The notes: generated by a model not told the origin, from the letters alone. A stretch of DNA of 34,541 bases from Actinoallomurus sp. (GCA_025964685.1 JAOPYG010000276.1:1-34541), one strand, 5' to 3'. Shown: positions 1 through 9,858, numbered from the stretch's first letter. Numbers and translations are program-made.

Positions 1-747
1 CAGGCGCTCGAGGCCAAGGGCGTCAAGGTCACCAGGAAGTTCAACATCGGCAGCCGCGAGGTCTACTACGACCAGGTCAAGTCCGGTGCCATCGGCGTGA
101 TGCCGGAGTACAACGGCGCGCTGCTGACCACCTCGGTGGACAAGACCAGCACCGCCGTCACGACCGCCGACGTCAACGCCGCCCTCAAGGCCAAGCTCCC
201 CGCCACCCTCGCGATCCTCGACTCCTCCCAGGCCGAGGACAAGGACTCGGTGACGGTCAACCCGCAGACCGCGCAGAAGTACAACCTGAAGACCATCGCC
301 GACCTGAAGTCGGCGGCCGGCCAGGTCACCATCGGCGGCCCGTCGGAGTTCAAGACCCGTCAGCAGGGCCTGGTCGGCCTGCAGAGCAAGTACGGCCTGA
401 AGTTCAAGAAGTTCCAGTCGTTCGACGCCAACGGCCAGACCACTCTGGTCAAGCTGCTGAAGAACAACTCGATCCAGGCGGCCGACCTCTTCACCACCGA
501 CCCGACGATCTCGCAGAACAAGTTCGTCGTGCTGCAGGACCCGCAGAACGTCTTCAGCGCGCAGAACGTCACGCCGCTCATCTACAAGTCCGGGGTCAAC
601 GCCGCGGCCCAGACCACGCTCAACGCGGTCTCGGCCAAGCTGACCACCCAGGACCTGCTCGCCATGATGACCAAGCTCGTCATCGACAAGGACGATCCGG
701 ACACCGTCGCCAAGGGCTGGCTGAGCCAGGCCGGCCTCGGTAGCTGA
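1..747 (+). CDS. Glycine betaine/choline-type ABC transporter substrate-binding protein (OpuAC family), 5' end missing
   Basis: The reading frame is open from the first base of the window, so the N-terminus (signal peptide or lipobox and first lobe) lies outside. The visible 248 residues read QALEAKGVKVTRKFNIG at the start and carry family hallmarks: the stretch V-M-P-E-Y-N-G-A, the A-E-D-K-D-S motif, and T-I-A-D-L before the second lobe. These are typical of OpuAC/ProX-like proteins that bind quaternary amines such as glycine betaine, choline or carnitine outside the membrane and deliver them to an ABC permease. The ligand is inferred from the family only. The protein is clearly paralogous to the C-terminal half of the kinase encoded next downstream, including the shared N-V-T-P-L-I-Y motif. 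A long hairpin follows the stop codon, so this gene probably ends its transcript here. Permease and ATPase genes, if linked, would be upstream of the window. Confidence 0.9.
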   Translation, partial: QALEAKGVKVTRKFNIGSREVYYDQVKSGAIGVMPEYNGALLTTSVDKTSTAVTTADVNAALKAKLPATLAILDSSQAEDKDSVTVNPQTAQKYNLKTIADLKSAAGQVTIGGPSEFKTRQQGLVGLQSKYGLKFKKFQSFDANGQTTLVKLLKNNSIQAADLFTTDPTISQNKFVVLQDPQNVFSAQNVTPLIYKSGVNAAAQTTLNAVSAKLTTQDLLAMMTKLVIDKDDPDTVAKGWLSQAGLGS

Positions 748-765
748 CCCGGCGCGAACCGATGT

Positions 766-802
766 GATGGCCGCCGCCACGGACCCCGTGGCGGCGGCCA
801 TC
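766..802 (+). terminator. Long GC-rich hairpin after the binding-protein gene
   Basis: A perfect 17-bp stem (766-782 with 786-802) closes on a 3-nt loop, 19 nt after the stop codon at 747. There is no T-run after it, which is common for actinomycete terminators. It separates the binding-protein gene from the kinase gene and is the strongest hairpin in this part of the window. Confidence 0.7.
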
Positions 803-894
803 GCCGTCTCACGAAGTCCGCGCGAAATGCCCGGGTCCTGATCCGTTTCAGTACGAGACAATGCGTGCACGGCGGACTCGGGCGGAGGAACGCG

Positions 895-2823
895 GTGCGA
901 TCCATCGAACCATTACGTCCCGAGGACCCGGAACGCATCGGGCAGTACGCTCTCGCCGGACGTCTGGGCGAGGGCGGCCAGGGCGTCGTCTACCGCGCCG
1001 CGGGTGACGACGGCACCCCGGTGGCGCTGAAGGTCCTGCACGCGCGGCTGCTTCGCGGCCCGCAGGCGTACGACCGGCTCAGCGAGGAGATCGTGCTGGT
1101 ACGCCGGGTGGCGGACTTCTGCACCGCCCGGATCATCGAGTCGGGCACCGACGGCGGCCGCTCCTACGTCGTGAGTGAGTACGTCGACGGGCCCTCGCTG
1201 CATGAGTTCACCGAGACCGACGGCCCGCTGGCCGGCGGCGCGCTGGCCAGGCTCATGGTCGGCACCGCGTCCGCGCTGGCGGCGATCCACCGCGCCGGTG
1301 TCCTCCACCGCGACTTCACCCCGCACAACGTACTGCTCGGCCCCGACGGCCCGCGGGTGATCGACTTCGGCATCGCCCGCGTCCTGGACGCCGCCGCGAC
1401 GGTCACGAGCGGGCTGGTCGGTACCCCCGCGTACACCGCGCCGGAGCTGCTGCGCGGCGCGCACCACACCCCCGCGGCCGATGTCTTCGGCTGGGCGGTC
1501 ACGATGACGTTCGCGGCCACCGGGAGCCCGGCGTTCGGCACCGACTCGATCGCCGCGGTGTTCAACCGCATCCTGCTCGACGAACCCGACCTCGCCACCG
1601 TCCCCGCTCCGTACCACGAGGTGCTCCGGCGCTGCCTGGCCAAGGACCCACGCGAGCGGCCCGCGGCCCGCGACATCCTGCTCCAGCTGCTCGGCTACCA
1701 GGACGTCGAGGCCGCCTCCTCCGCGCTCGAACTGCCGGAGGGCATACGGCGCGCGGACCGCGTCACCGTCGACCGGCCCGAGCGCGGAGGCACGGAGAAC
1801 CTCACCCGCCCGGACCACGCACCGGCGCGTCCCGACCGCACGCTGACGCCGCTTCGTCGGTGGCGGCGAACGCGGACACTCGTCGCGGCCTGCCTCACCG
1901 TCACGGCCGTCGGCGCGGCCGCCCTGGTTTTCGCGCTGCGCCCGCACGGCGGGTCGCACGGGTCGGCCGGCCCGGCGCCCGTGGTGCCTCCACCCGCCGT
2001 CACCGTGGGCTCGGCCAACTTCGCCGAGAGCGCCCTGCTCGCGGAGATCTACGCGCAGGCGCTGGAGGTCAAGGGCTACCGCGTCACGAGGAAGTTCAAC
2101 CTGGGCGACCGCGAAACCTACTACAAGCTGGTGAGGTCCGGGGAGATCGATCTGATCCCGGAGTACACCGGCGCGTTGGCCGTGGCCCTCGATCCCACCA
2201 GCACCGCCGCCACGTCGGAGCAGGTCGAATCCGTCCTGCGCCGGATGCTGCCGCCGCAGCTTCAGCTGCTGAGATCCGCGCCCGCCGAGGACAAGGACAC
2301 CGTGACCGTGACCAGGAAGACGGCCGACCGCTACCACCTGCGCACCATCGCCGACCTCGAACCGGTGGCGGGCGACATCGTCATGGGCGGATCACCGGAG
2401 TTCCAGACCCGGCACCAGGGACTCGTGGGGCTGCGCGGCACGTACGGGCTGAACTTCCGCAGCTACCAGCCCTTCGCGACCGACGACCGCGCCACGGTCA
2501 TCAAGCAGCTCCAGGACGGCCGCATCCAGGCGGCGAACCTCTTCGCCACCGAGCCCGCGATCGCCGAGAGCGGGCTCGTCGTCCTGGCCGACCCCAAGCA
2601 CCTGTTCAGCGCACAGAACGTCACGCCGCTCATCTACCGGTCGGCGCTGAGCGCCACCGGCCGCGCCGCGCTCGACGCCGTCTCGGCCAAGCTGACCACC
2701 GACGCCCTCATGCGCATGAACGTACGGGTCCTGGTCGACAGGGCCGCCCCGCGAACCGTCGCCGGAGACTGGCTTCGCCAGGACGGCCTCGCGGACCGCC
2801 CGGGGCACGAGGCCACCCCGTAG
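895..2823 (+). CDS. Transmembrane Ser/Thr protein kinase with extracytoplasmic OpuAC-type sensor domain
   Basis: The 642-aa protein has an N-terminal Hanks-type kinase (about 15-268): glycine loop GEGGQGVVY, ATP-binding Lys46, catalytic HRD 138-140 with Asn145, DFG 157-159 and an APE-type motif near 182. The catalytic loop reads HRDFTPHN, with Thr where most Ser/Thr kinases have Lys. A Pro/Arg-rich linker leads to one hydrophobic segment (about 329-348), then a Pro-rich spacer and a complete OpuAC-like substrate-binding domain (about 369-642) that should lie outside the cell. GTG at 895 is chosen because GGAGGA sits 5-6 nt upstream and the protein then begins with the usual R-x-L-x-P-x-D-P leader of this kinase group. 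A GTG 30 nt upstream is the alternative. The outer domain closely matches the preceding binding protein. Inference: it senses a quaternary amine or related osmolyte and signals by phosphorylation. The kinase target is unknown. Confidence 0.93.
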   Translation: MRSIEPLRPEDPERIGQYALAGRLGEGGQGVVYRAAGDDGTPVALKVLHARLLRGPQAYDRLSEEIVLVRRVADFCTARIIESGTDGGRSYVVSEYVDGPSLHEFTETDGPLAGGALARLMVGTASALAAIHRAGVLHRDFTPHNVLLGPDGPRVIDFGIARVLDAAATVTSGLVGTPAYTAPELLRGAHHTPAADVFGWAVTMTFAATGSPAFGTDSIAAVFNRILLDEPDLATVPAPYHEVLRRCLAKDPRERPAARDILLQLLGYQDVEAASSALELPEGIRRADRVTVDRPERGGTENLTRPDHAPARPDRTLTPLRRWRRTRTLVAACLTVTAVGAAALVFALRPHGGSHGSAGPAPVVPPPAVTVGSANFAESALLAEIYAQALEVKGYRVTRKFNLGDRETYYKLVRSGEIDLIPEYTGALAVALDPTSTAATSEQVESVLRRMLPPQLQLLRSAPAEDKDTVTVTRKTADRYHLRTIADLEPVAGDIVMGGSPEFQTRHQGLVGLRGTYGLNFRSYQPFATDDRATVIKQLQDGRIQAANLFATEPAIAESGLVVLADPKHLFSAQNVTPLIYRSALSATGRAALDAVSAKLTTDALMRMNVRVLVDRAAPRTVAGDWLRQDGLADRPGHEATP

Positions 2824-2832
2824 GGTCTGCGC

Positions 2833-2997
2833 ATGCTGGTGTGGATAAACGTGTGGACCGACCACCTCACCGTCCCGCAGGTCGCCGACCACATCGCCGC
2901 CGCGGCCGGCCTGCCCGTCACGCCGAACACCGACAGCCCACTCCGCGGCCGCATCCGCCGCCTCACAACGAGCCTCGCCCACATCCGCCTCGACTGA
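2833..2997 (+). CDS. Small hypothetical protein (54 aa), doubtful
   Basis: An ATG nine bases after the kinase stop opens a 54-codon frame beginning MLVWINVWTD and ending HIRLD. Its third codon positions are almost all G or C, like the real genes around it, and its position directly behind the kinase would allow co-transcription. There is no clear Shine-Dalgarno sequence, signal peptide, membrane segment or recognisable domain. It could equally be a chance open frame or the remnant of a longer gene. I do not recognise it. Confidence 0.35.
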   Translation: MLVWINVWTDHLTVPQVADHIAAAAGLPVTPNTDSPLRGRIRRLTTSLAHIRLD

Positions 2998-3171
2998 GAC
3001 CGGCCCCGATGGTGCCCGTTGCCCCCACCGGCGGTTTCGCTGCGGCAGGGGTGGTGTCGTGGGGAAGTTTCAAGAACGACCCAGGCGGCGTCGGCCATCG
3101 ACAACGGTCGGTCACAACGCGACCGCGCGGCGGCGGGGACGCCGGCCTGGCCGGACCGGCGATCAGCCGGA

Positions 3172-3189
3172 CACGCCCTAAGGGGCGTG
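3172..3189 (-). terminator. Hairpin at the end of the IclR gene
   Basis: A 7-bp stem CACGCCC/GGGCGTG with a 4-nt loop overlaps the last codons and the TAG stop of the IclR-family gene. It has no T-run. It may end the regulator transcript, but the evidence is only the symmetry and its position. Confidence 0.35.
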
Positions 3190-3942
3190 GCCGGACAGGC
3201 GGCGGGTGAGTTCGGCCGATGCCTCGCGGACGCGGGTGGCGATGGTGGGCCATTCGGTCTCGGGGCGTGAGTCGCGGCGGAACGTCACGGTCATCGCTGC
3301 GGCCGGACGGCCGACATGGTCGAAGCCGCAGGCCGCGATGCTGGTGAACCCCTCGGTCACATGGCCGTCCTCGACCGCCCAGCCGCGGCGTGCGTCCTCG
3401 GCGAGCAGCCGGCGTAGCTCGCGCAGCGACCGGGGGCCGGCGCCGGTTCGGTTGACGAAGTCTCCAGGGATCAGCGCCCTGACCTGGGCGGCCGGCAGGT
3501 GGGCCAGCATCGCGCGGCCGCTGGCGGTGAGGTAGGCGGGCATCCGTACGCCCACGTCGGTGACCAGCGTGGCGTGGTGTCGAGGCTGTTCCTTCAGCAG
3601 GTAGAGCGTTTCCGTGCCGTGCAGCACCCCGAGCTGGACGATCTCGCCGAGCCGGTCGACCAGGCGTACGAGCAGGGGGCGGGCCAGGCGCTCCAGCGGG
3701 CCCTGCCGCAGGTACGCCGAGCCGATCTCGAAGGCCGTCACGCCGAGGCCCCACAGCCGGTCCTCCGGCAGGTACGTCACGAAGCCGTCCTCGGCCATCG
3801 CGGCGAGCAGGTGGTACGTGCTGGAGCGCGGCAGGTCGAGCTCGCGGGCGATCGTCGAGGCGGCGAGCGGACGGGCCGAGGAGGCCAGGAGGCGGAGGAC
3901 GGCCAGGACGCGCCGCGCCGCCGGCACCTGCTCTGCGGGCAA
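3178..3942 (-). CDS. IclR-family transcriptional regulator, probable hut regulator
   Basis: The 254-aa protein has the IclR layout: an N-terminal winged helix-turn-helix (about 8-65, with S-T-I-A-R-E-L-D-L-P-R-S-S-T-Y-H as the recognition region) and a C-terminal effector-binding domain (about 80-250) with the usual M-P-A-Y-L-T-A-S-G-R-A-M-L core. The TTG start at 3942 is supported by GGAGG six bases upstream; a longer reading through GTG at 3949 would be in another frame. The gene is divergent from hutH with a 96-bp spacer that contains a symmetrical candidate operator. Inference: it controls the histidine-degradation genes in response to histidine, urocanate or a later intermediate. Regulation by IclR proteins can be positive or negative, and the sequence does not show which applies here. 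Confidence 0.9.
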   Translation of the reverse strand: MPAEQVPAARRVLAVLRLLASSARPLAASTIARELDLPRSSTYHLLAAMAEDGFVTYLPEDRLWGLGVTAFEIGSAYLRQGPLERLARPLLVRLVDRLGEIVQLGVLHGTETLYLLKEQPRHHATLVTDVGVRMPAYLTASGRAMLAHLPAAQVRALIPGDFVNRTGAGPRSLRELRRLLAEDARRGWAVEDGHVTEGFTSIAACGFDHVGRPAAAMTVTFRRDSRPETEWPTIATRVREASAELTRRLSGHAP

Positions 3943-3967
3943 CGGTCACCTCCTCCTCGCCCTCCAG

Positions 3968-3985
3968 TGTCTCGCATCTCAGACA
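3968..3985. promoter_or_regulatory. Candidate IclR operator between the regulator and hutH
   Basis: The sequence TGTCT-CGCATCTC-AGACA has 5-bp inverted arms around an 8-nt centre and lies midway in the divergent spacer 3943-4038. IclR proteins commonly bind imperfect palindromes of about this size in such positions. No convincing -35/-10 pair is evident. Position and symmetry are the only evidence. Confidence 0.4.
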
Positions 3986-4038
3986 GAAGCGGACCACCCG
4001 GGGTCCCGCCGACGGAGGCGGTCACGTCCAATAGGGGT

Positions 4039-5592
4039 ATGACGAACACCGCGCGGGACACCATCGAGGTGGGGACCGGACCGCTCGCCTTCGGCGACGT
4101 CGTCTCCGTCGCCCGCCACGGAGCGCAGGCCGCCCTCACCGCCGAGGCGCTGAAGGCGATCGCCGAGGCGCGGGCGCACGTGGAGGATCTCGCCGCCCGG
4201 CCGCTGCCGGCGTACGGCATCTCGACCGGATTCGGCGCGCTGGCCACCCGGCACATCCACGAGGAGCTGCGGGCCAGGCTCCAGGAGAACATCGTCCGTT
4301 CCCACGCCGCCGGTTCGGGCCCCGAGGTCGAGCGCGAGGTCGTACGGGCGATGATGCTCCTGCGGCTGAGCACGCTCGCCACCGGCCGTACGGGCGTGCG
4401 GCCGGTCACCGCCGAGACGCTCGCCGCGCTGCTCAACGCCGGCATCACGCCGATCGTGCATGAGTACGGCAGCCTGGGCTGCTCGGGCGATCTCGCCCCG
4501 CTGTCCCACGTCGCGCTGGCGCTGATCGGCGAGGGCGAGGTCCATGACGCCGAAGGCATCAAGCGTCCCGCCGCCGAGGCTCTCGCCGCCGCCGGCATCC
4601 AGCCGCTGACGCTGGCCGCCAAGGAGGGGCTGGCGCTGCTCAACGGCACCGACGGCATGCTCGGCATGCTGGTACTGGCCATCGCGGACCTCCGTGGCCT
4701 GCTGCGCGCCGCCGACGTCGGCGCCGCGATGAGCGTGGAGGCCCAGCTCGGTACCGACCGGGTCTTCGCCGCCGACCTGCAGGAGCTCCGCCCGCACCCG
4801 GGCCAGGCCGCCAGCGCCGCCAACCTGCGAGCGCTTCTCGAAGACTCGGCGATCATGGAGTCGCACCGGGGACCGGACTGCACGCGCGTTCAGGACGCCT
4901 ACTCGCTGCGCTGCGCGCCGCAGGTCCACGGCGCCGCGCGCGACACGCTCGAACACGCGTCGCTCGTCGCCTCGCGTGAGCTCGCCTCCGCGGTGGACAA
5001 CCCCGTCGTGCTGCCGGACGGACGCGTGGAGTCCAACGGCAACTTCCACGGTGCCCCGATCGCGTACGTCCTGGACTTCCTGGCCATCCCGGTCGCCGAC
5101 GTGGCGTCCATGGCCGAGCGCCGAACCGACCGGATGCTCGACGTGGCCAGGTCGCACGGGCTCCCGGCGTTCCTCGCCGACGACCCCGGAGTCGACTCCG
5201 GGTACATGATCGCTCAATACACCCAGGCCGCCATCGTGTCGGAGCTCAAGCGGCTCGCGAACCCGGCGAGCGTCGACTCGATCCCGAGCTCGGCCATGCA
5301 GGAGGACCACGTCTCCATGGGCTGGGGCGGCGCGCGCAAGCTGCGGCGTGCCGTCGACGGCCTCACCCGGGTCGTCGCCATCGAGATCATGACCGCGGCG
5401 CGCGCCCTGGACCTGCGGGCGCCGCTGCGCCCCGGCCCGGCCACCGCCGCCGTCGTGGCCGCCCTGCGTACCGGCGTGGCCCCGCCCGGACCCGACCGTT
5501 ATGTCGCCCCCGAGATCGCCGCCGCCGTCGACCTGGTCCGTGACGGTTCCCTCGTCGTCGCCGCCGAGTCCGTCGTCGGAACACTGTCCTAG
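4039..5592 (+). CDS. hutH: Histidine ammonia-lyase
   Basis: The 517-aa protein matches HutH in length and motifs. It catalyses the first step of histidine degradation, non-oxidative removal of ammonia from L-histidine to give trans-urocanate, in the cytoplasm, normally as a homotetramer. Visible hallmarks are Y59-G-I-S-T-G-F-G near the active site, the cofactor-forming loop G144[10 protein letters not shown], and [13 protein letters not shown] near residue 420. The MIO prosthetic group forms from residues 148-150, which here are Cys-Ser-Gly instead of the common Ala-Ser-Gly. The start ATG is the only reasonable one after the frame enters the regulator spacer; its ribosome site (AGGGGT) is poor. 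It is the first gene of the hut run, and hutU starts 11 nt after its stop. Confidence 0.97.
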   Translation: MTNTARDTIEVGTGPLAFGDVVSVARHGAQAALTAEALKAIAEARAHVEDLAARPLPAYGISTGFGALATRHIHEELRARLQENIVRSHAAGSGPEVEREVVRAMMLLRLSTLATGRTGVRPVTAETLAALLNAGITPIVHEYGSLGCSGDLAPLSHVALALIGEGEVHDAEGIKRPAAEALAAAGIQPLTLAAKEGLALLNGTDGMLGMLVLAIADLRGLLRAADVGAAMSVEAQLGTDRVFAADLQELRPHPGQAASAANLRALLEDSAIMESHRGPDCTRVQDAYSLRCAPQVHGAARDTLEHASLVASRELASAVDNPVVLPDGRVESNGNFHGAPIAYVLDFLAIPVADVASMAERRTDRMLDVARSHGLPAFLADDPGVDSGYMIAQYTQAAIVSELKRLANPASVDSIPSSAMQEDHVSMGWGGARKLRRAVDGLTRVVAIEIMTAARALDLRAPLRPGPATAAVVAALRTGVAPPGPDRYVAPEIAAAVDLVRDGSLVVAAESVVGTLS

Positions 5593-5603
5593 AAGGAGAA
5601 CCC

Positions 5604-7256
5604 ATGGGTCCCCGTCCCGTACGCGCGCCGCGCGGCACCACACTGAGCGCCAAGGGCTGGCAGCAGGAGGCCGCCCTGCGGATGCTCATGAACAACCTCG
5701 ACCCGGAGGTCGCCGAGCATCCCGACGAACTGATCGTGTACGGCGGCTCGGGCCGCGCCGCGCGGTCCTGGGACGCCTTCGACGCGATGGTCCGCGCGCT
5801 GCGCGACCTGGAGGCCGACGAGACCCTCATGGTCCAGTCCGGCAAGCCGGTCGGCGTCTTCCGTACGCACGAGTGGGCGCCGCGTGTGCTCATCGCCAAC
5901 TCCAACCTCGTGCCGCAGTGGGCGACCTGGGAGGAGTTCCGGCGGCTGGAGTCGCTCGGGCTGACGATGTACGGGCAGATGACCGCCGGTTCGTGGATCT
6001 ACATCGGCACGCAGGGCATCCTGCAGGGCACGTACGAGACGTTCGCGGCGGTGGCGGCCAAGAGGTTCGGCGGCACCCTCGCCGGGACCATCACGCTGAC
6101 CGCCGGGCTCGGCGGCATGGGCGGCGCCCAGCCGCTCGCCGTGACCATGAACGGCGGCGTCGCGATCTGCGTCGAGTGCGACCCGTCCCGCATCGACCGC
6201 CGGGTCGCGCACGGTTACTGCGACGTGCGCGCCGACAGCGTCGAGGAGGCGCTGCGGCTCGCCCAGGAGGCCAAAGAGGCGCGCCGTCCGCTGTCGATCG
6301 GCGTGCTCGGCAACGCCGCGGACATCGTGCCCGAGCTGCTGGCGGCGGGCGCGCCCATCGACATCGTGACCGACCAGACGTCGGCGCACGACCCGCAGAT
6401 GTACCTGCCGCGCGGCGTCGCGTTCGAGGACATGGCCGCCGAACGCGACAAGGACCCCGGGGGGTTCGTCGTCAAGGCGCGTGAGTCCATGGCCACGCAC
6501 GTCGAGGCGATGGTCGGCTTTCAGGACGCGGGCGCGGAGGTCTTCGACTACGGCAACTCGATCCGCGGGGAGGCGCAGATCGCGGGCTACGCACGCGCGT
6601 TCGACTTCCCCGGTTTCGTGCCCGCCTACATCAGGCCGCTGTTCTGCGAGGGCAAGGGCCCGTTCCGCTGGGCGGCACTGTCCGGCGACCCGAAGGACAT
6701 CGCACGTACGGACAGGGCGATCCTGGACCTGTTCCCGGAGAACGAGCAGCTCGCCCGCTGGATCAAGATGGCCGGCGAGAAGGTCCACTTCCAGGGCCTG
6801 CCGGCGCGGATCTGCTGGCTGGGGTACGGCGAGCGGGACCGGGCGGGGCTGGAGTTCAACAAGCTCGTGGAGACCGGGGAGATCTCGGCTCCGATCGTGA
6901 TCGGCCGCGACCACCTCGACTCGGGCAGCGTCGCCTCGCCGTATCGCGAGACCGAGGGCATGGCCGACGGATCGGACGCCATCGCCGACTGGCCCCTGCT
7001 CAACGCCCTCATCAACGCCTCGTCGGGGGCGTCCTGGGTGTCGATCCACCACGGCGGCGGCGTCGGCATCGGCCGGTCCATCCACGCGGGCCAGGTCTCG
7101 GTGGCCGACGGCACGCCGCTCGCGGCCCAGAAGCTGGAGCGCGTCCTCACCAACGACCCCGGCATGGGCGTCATCCGCCACGTCGACGCCGGATACGACC
7201 GTGCCTCGGATGTCGCCGCCGAACGCGGCGTGCGCGTCCCGATGCGCGAGGAGTGA
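5604..7256 (+). CDS. hutU: Urocanate hydratase
   Basis: The 550-aa product is a full-length urocanase, which adds water to urocanate to give 4-imidazolone-5-propionate using tightly bound NAD+. The NAD-binding glycine-rich segment [11 protein letters not shown] is near residue 170, followed by V-T-M-N-G-G. The central urocanase signature region (Y-G-N-S-I-R-G-E-A around 315) and the conserved C-terminal H-H-G-G-G-V-G-I-G near 480 are present. ATG at 5604 follows AGAAGGAG with good spacing. The gene lies 11 nt after hutH, and its stop overlaps the start of the next gene by four bases (GTGA), so translation is probably coupled. Confidence 0.97.
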   Translation: MGPRPVRAPRGTTLSAKGWQQEAALRMLMNNLDPEVAEHPDELIVYGGSGRAARSWDAFDAMVRALRDLEADETLMVQSGKPVGVFRTHEWAPRVLIANSNLVPQWATWEEFRRLESLGLTMYGQMTAGSWIYIGTQGILQGTYETFAAVAAKRFGGTLAGTITLTAGLGGMGGAQPLAVTMNGGVAICVECDPSRIDRRVAHGYCDVRADSVEEALRLAQEAKEARRPLSIGVLGNAADIVPELLAAGAPIDIVTDQTSAHDPQMYLPRGVAFEDMAAERDKDPGGFVVKARESMATHVEAMVGFQDAGAEVFDYGNSIRGEAQIAGYARAFDFPGFVPAYIRPLFCEGKGPFRWAALSGDPKDIARTDRAILDLFPENEQLARWIKMAGEKVHFQGLPARICWLGYGERDRAGLEFNKLVETGEISAPIVIGRDHLDSGSVASPYRETEGMADGSDAIADWPLLNALINASSGASWVSIHHGGGVGIGRSIHAGQVSVADGTPLAAQKLERVLTNDPGMGVIRHVDAGYDRASDVAAERGVRVPMREE

Positions 7257-8536
7257 GCGTGGGCTTCACGGAGATGTGGCAGGACCTGCTGCCGATCGGG
7301 CGCGGTCCGGGCGGCGGTTACCGGCGTTTCTCCTGGACGGCGGCCGACCGGGAGTGCCGCGACTGGTTCACCCAGGAGGCGCGGTCGCGTGGGCTTGCGC
7401 TCGAGCGCGACCGGAACGGGAACCTGATCGCCTGGTGGGACGTCGAGGCCGAGCCGGGCGCCGGCGCGGCGGGCATGGTCGCCAGCGTGGCGAGTATCGC
7501 CGCGAGCGCGGTGGCGGGTGACGCGATGGCGGGGCGGGTACGCCGGGACGCGGTGCTGACCGGCAGCCATCTGGACTCGGTGCCGGACGGCGGCGCGTAC
7601 GACGGGCCGCTGGGCGTCGTGTCCGCGCTCGCCGCGATCGACCTGCTGCGGGATCGGGGCGTGAGGCCGCGCAGGCCGCTCGGCGTGGCCGTCTTCGCCG
7701 AGGAGGAGGGCGCCAGGTTCGGCGTCGCCTGCCTCGGCTCGCGGCTCGTGATCGGCGCGATCGACCCGGCACGGGCCCGTGGCCTGCGCGACGGTGACGG
7801 CGTGACCTGGGCCGAGGCCATGGCCGCCGAAGGGTACGACCCGGAGGCGATCGGCCCCGACCCCGACCGCCTCTCGATCAACTGCTTCGTTGAGCTGCAC
7901 GTCGAGCAGGGCCGGGCGATGACGGCGCCCGTCGGGGTGGCGAGCGCGATCTGGCCGCACGGGCGCTGGCGGTTCGACTTCACCGGGCAGGGCAACCATG
8001 CGGGTACGACGCTGCTCGTGGACCGCCGCGACCCGATGCTGCCCTTCGCCTCCACGGTCCTCGCCGCCCGCGACGCGGCCGAGCGTCATGACGCCGTCGC
8101 GACCATGGGCAAGGTCCACGTCACGCCGAACGGGGTCAACGCGATCCCGTCATCGGTGGCGGCCTGGCTGGACACCCGGGCTCCCTCCGACGCCGCCGTA
8201 CGCGCGACCGTCGCACAGGTGCGTGAGGCGGCCGAGGAGGCGGGCGGCCGGCATGGCGTCGAGGTCGCGCTGGCCGAGGAGTCCTACACCGAGGTCGTGG
8301 ACTTCCACATCGCCCTGCGCGACCGGCTGGTCAAGGTCCTCGACGACCCGCCGGTGCTCCCGACCGGGGCAGGGCACGACGCCGGGATCCTGTCCGCGCA
8401 CGTGCCGACCGCGATGCTCTTCGTCCGGAACCCGACCGGTGTGTCGCACGCGCCGGAGGAGTACGCCTCGCCGGAGGACTGCCTGGCCGGTGTGGACGCC
8501 CTCGCCGACGTGCTGGAAGAACTGGTGTGCCGGTGA
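7253..8536 (+). CDS. M20-family amidohydrolase (allantoate/N-carbamoyl-amino-acid hydrolase type), possible N-formylglutamate hydrolase
   Basis: The 427-aa protein belongs to the zinc-dependent M20 amidohydrolases that include allantoate amidohydrolase and N-carbamoyl-L-amino-acid hydrolase. Metal and catalytic motifs are visible: G-S-H106-L-D-S-V-P, D117-G-P-L-G-V, the E-E-E-G cluster 150-153, E-L-H216-V-E-Q-G, G-N-H-A-G-T-T at the lid/dimer domain and G-H375-D-A-G. It overlaps hutU by 4 nt and hutF by 10 nt, so it is locked inside the hut operon. Family members cleave C-N bonds of N-acylated amino acids. Because hutF makes N-formylglutamate and no hutG is present here, I infer that it releases formate from that compound. 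Residues about 66-98 form an Ala-rich stretch that looks like an insertion relative to the compact family core. GTG at 7259 is an alternative start. Databases would probably label it allantoate amidohydrolase. Confidence 0.9.
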   Translation: MSVGFTEMWQDLLPIGRGPGGGYRRFSWTAADRECRDWFTQEARSRGLALERDRNGNLIAWWDVEAEPGAGAAGMVASVASIAASAVAGDAMAGRVRRDAVLTGSHLDSVPDGGAYDGPLGVVSALAAIDLLRDRGVRPRRPLGVAVFAEEEGARFGVACLGSRLVIGAIDPARARGLRDGDGVTWAEAMAAEGYDPEAIGPDPDRLSINCFVELHVEQGRAMTAPVGVASAIWPHGRWRFDFTGQGNHAGTTLLVDRRDPMLPFASTVLAARDAAERHDAVATMGKVHVTPNGVNAIPSSVAAWLDTRAPSDAAVRATVAQVREAAEEAGGRHGVEVALAEESYTEVVDFHIALRDRLVKVLDDPPVLPTGAGHDAGILSAHVPTAMLFVRNPTGVSHAPEEYASPEDCLAGVDALADVLEELVCR

Positions 8537-9858
8537 GGTACCACGCCGCGCACGCGTGGCTCGGCGACGCGGTCGCGGCCGATGTGCTGATCGACGTCTC
8601 CGGCGACCGGTTCACCGGGGTCGTCCCCGGCGTCCCCGCACCGCCGGACGCCGTACGCCTGACCGGGCTCACCGTCCCCGGCCTGGCCGACGCGCACTCT
8701 CACGCCTTCCACCGGGCGCTGCGCGGACGCGTACAGGGCGACCGCGGCACGTTCTGGACCTGGCGCACGCGGATGTACGAGGTGGCCGCGCGGCTGGACC
8801 CGGACTCCTACTTCGCGCTGGCTCGTGCGGTCTACGCGGAGATGGCGCTCGCCGGGATCGCCTGCGTGGGGGAGTTCCACTATCTTCACCACGGCCCCGG
8901 CGGCACGCCGTACGACGACCCGAACGCCATGGGCGCGGCGTTGCTGGCGGCGGCTGCCGAGGCCGGCATCCGGATCACTCTGCTCGACACGTGCTACCTG
9001 ACCGGCGGCATCGGGGAGGAGCTGTCCGGGCCGCAGCGCCGGTTCGGTGACGGCACGGCGGCGGCGTGGGCCTCGCGCGTGTCGGCGCTGCGCCCGGCCG
9101 GGCACGCCCGCGTCGGAGCCGCGATCCACTCCGTACGCGCGGTGCCCCGCGAACAGATCGGCACCGTCGCCGGCTGGGCCTCCGGACATCAGGCGCCCCT
9201 CCACGTCCACCTGTCCGAGCAGCCCGCCGAGAACGAGGTCTGCCGGTCGGCCTACGGCCGCACGCCCGCGGAGCTGCTCGCCGATCGGGAGGCACTCGGC
9301 CCGCGTACCGTCGCCGTGCACGCCACACACCTGAGCGCCGGCGACGTGAGCCTCCTCGGCGGGACCCGCACCGGCGTCTGCATGTGCCCCACCACCGAAC
9401 GCGACCTCGCCGACGGCATCGGCCCGGCCCGCGACCTGGCCGACGCGGGTTCGCCGCTGTCGCTGGGCTCGGACCAGCACGCGGTGATCGACCTGTTCGA
9501 GGAGGCACGCGCGGTCGAACTGGACGAGCGGCTGCGCACCCGGAGACGCGGTCACTGGACGGCGGGCGAGCTGCTGACCGCCGCGACGAGCGACGGCCAC
9601 TCGGCCCTGGGCTGGCCGGACGCGGGCCGCATCGAACCGGGCGCGTACGCCGACCTGGTCACGGTGTCACTGGACTCGGTACGCCTCGCCGGCGCCTCCG
9701 GGGAGCACCTCGCCGAGTCGGTGATCTTCGCCGCATCCCCCGCGGACGTTCGCGAGGTGATCATCTCAGGTCGCCCGATCGTCCACGAGGGCCGCCACCT
9801 GCTGGTGGAGAACGTCCCCGCCACCCTCGCCGCGACCATCGCGGCCGTCACCGACTAG
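8527..9858 (+). CDS. hutF: Formimidoylglutamate deiminase
   Basis: The 443-aa protein is an amidohydrolase-superfamily TIM-barrel enzyme that deiminates N-formimidoyl-L-glutamate to N-formyl-L-glutamate and ammonia. Metal ligands appear as D-A-H57-S-H59 with the family-specific A-F-H-R-A-L-R-G following; further on are H-L-S-E-Q-P near residue 226, H-A-T-H-L-S near 265 and the acidic S-D-Q-H-A-V near 318, all typical of HutF. The GTG start overlaps the M20 gene by 10 nt. Its presence shows that the histidine pathway runs through N-formylglutamate, the five-step route, and not through direct hydrolysis of formimidoylglutamate. Confidence 0.95.
   Translation: MPVRYHAAHAWLGDAVAADVLIDVSGDRFTGVVPGVPAPPDAVRLTGLTVPGLADAHSHAFHRALRGRVQGDRGTFWTWRTRMYEVAARLDPDSYFALARAVYAEMALAGIACVGEFHYLHHGPGGTPYDDPNAMGAALLAAAAEAGIRITLLDTCYLTGGIGEELSGPQRRFGDGTAAAWASRVSALRPAGHARVGAAIHSVRAVPREQIGTVAGWASGHQAPLHVHLSEQPAENEVCRSAYGRTPAELLADREALGPRTVAVHATHLSAGDVSLLGGTRTGVCMCPTTERDLADGIGPARDLADAGSPLSLGSDQHAVIDLFEEARAVELDERLRTRRRGHWTAGELLTAATSDGHSALGWPDAGRIEPGAYADLVTVSLDSVRLAGASGEHLAESVIFAASPADVREVIISGRPIVHEGRHLLVENVPATLAATIAAVTD

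Noticed and set aside
2963..3997. 344-codon minus-strand frame over the IclR gene
   Set aside because: Arg/Pro-rich shadow; the IclR frame has the domain motifs and the ribosome site.
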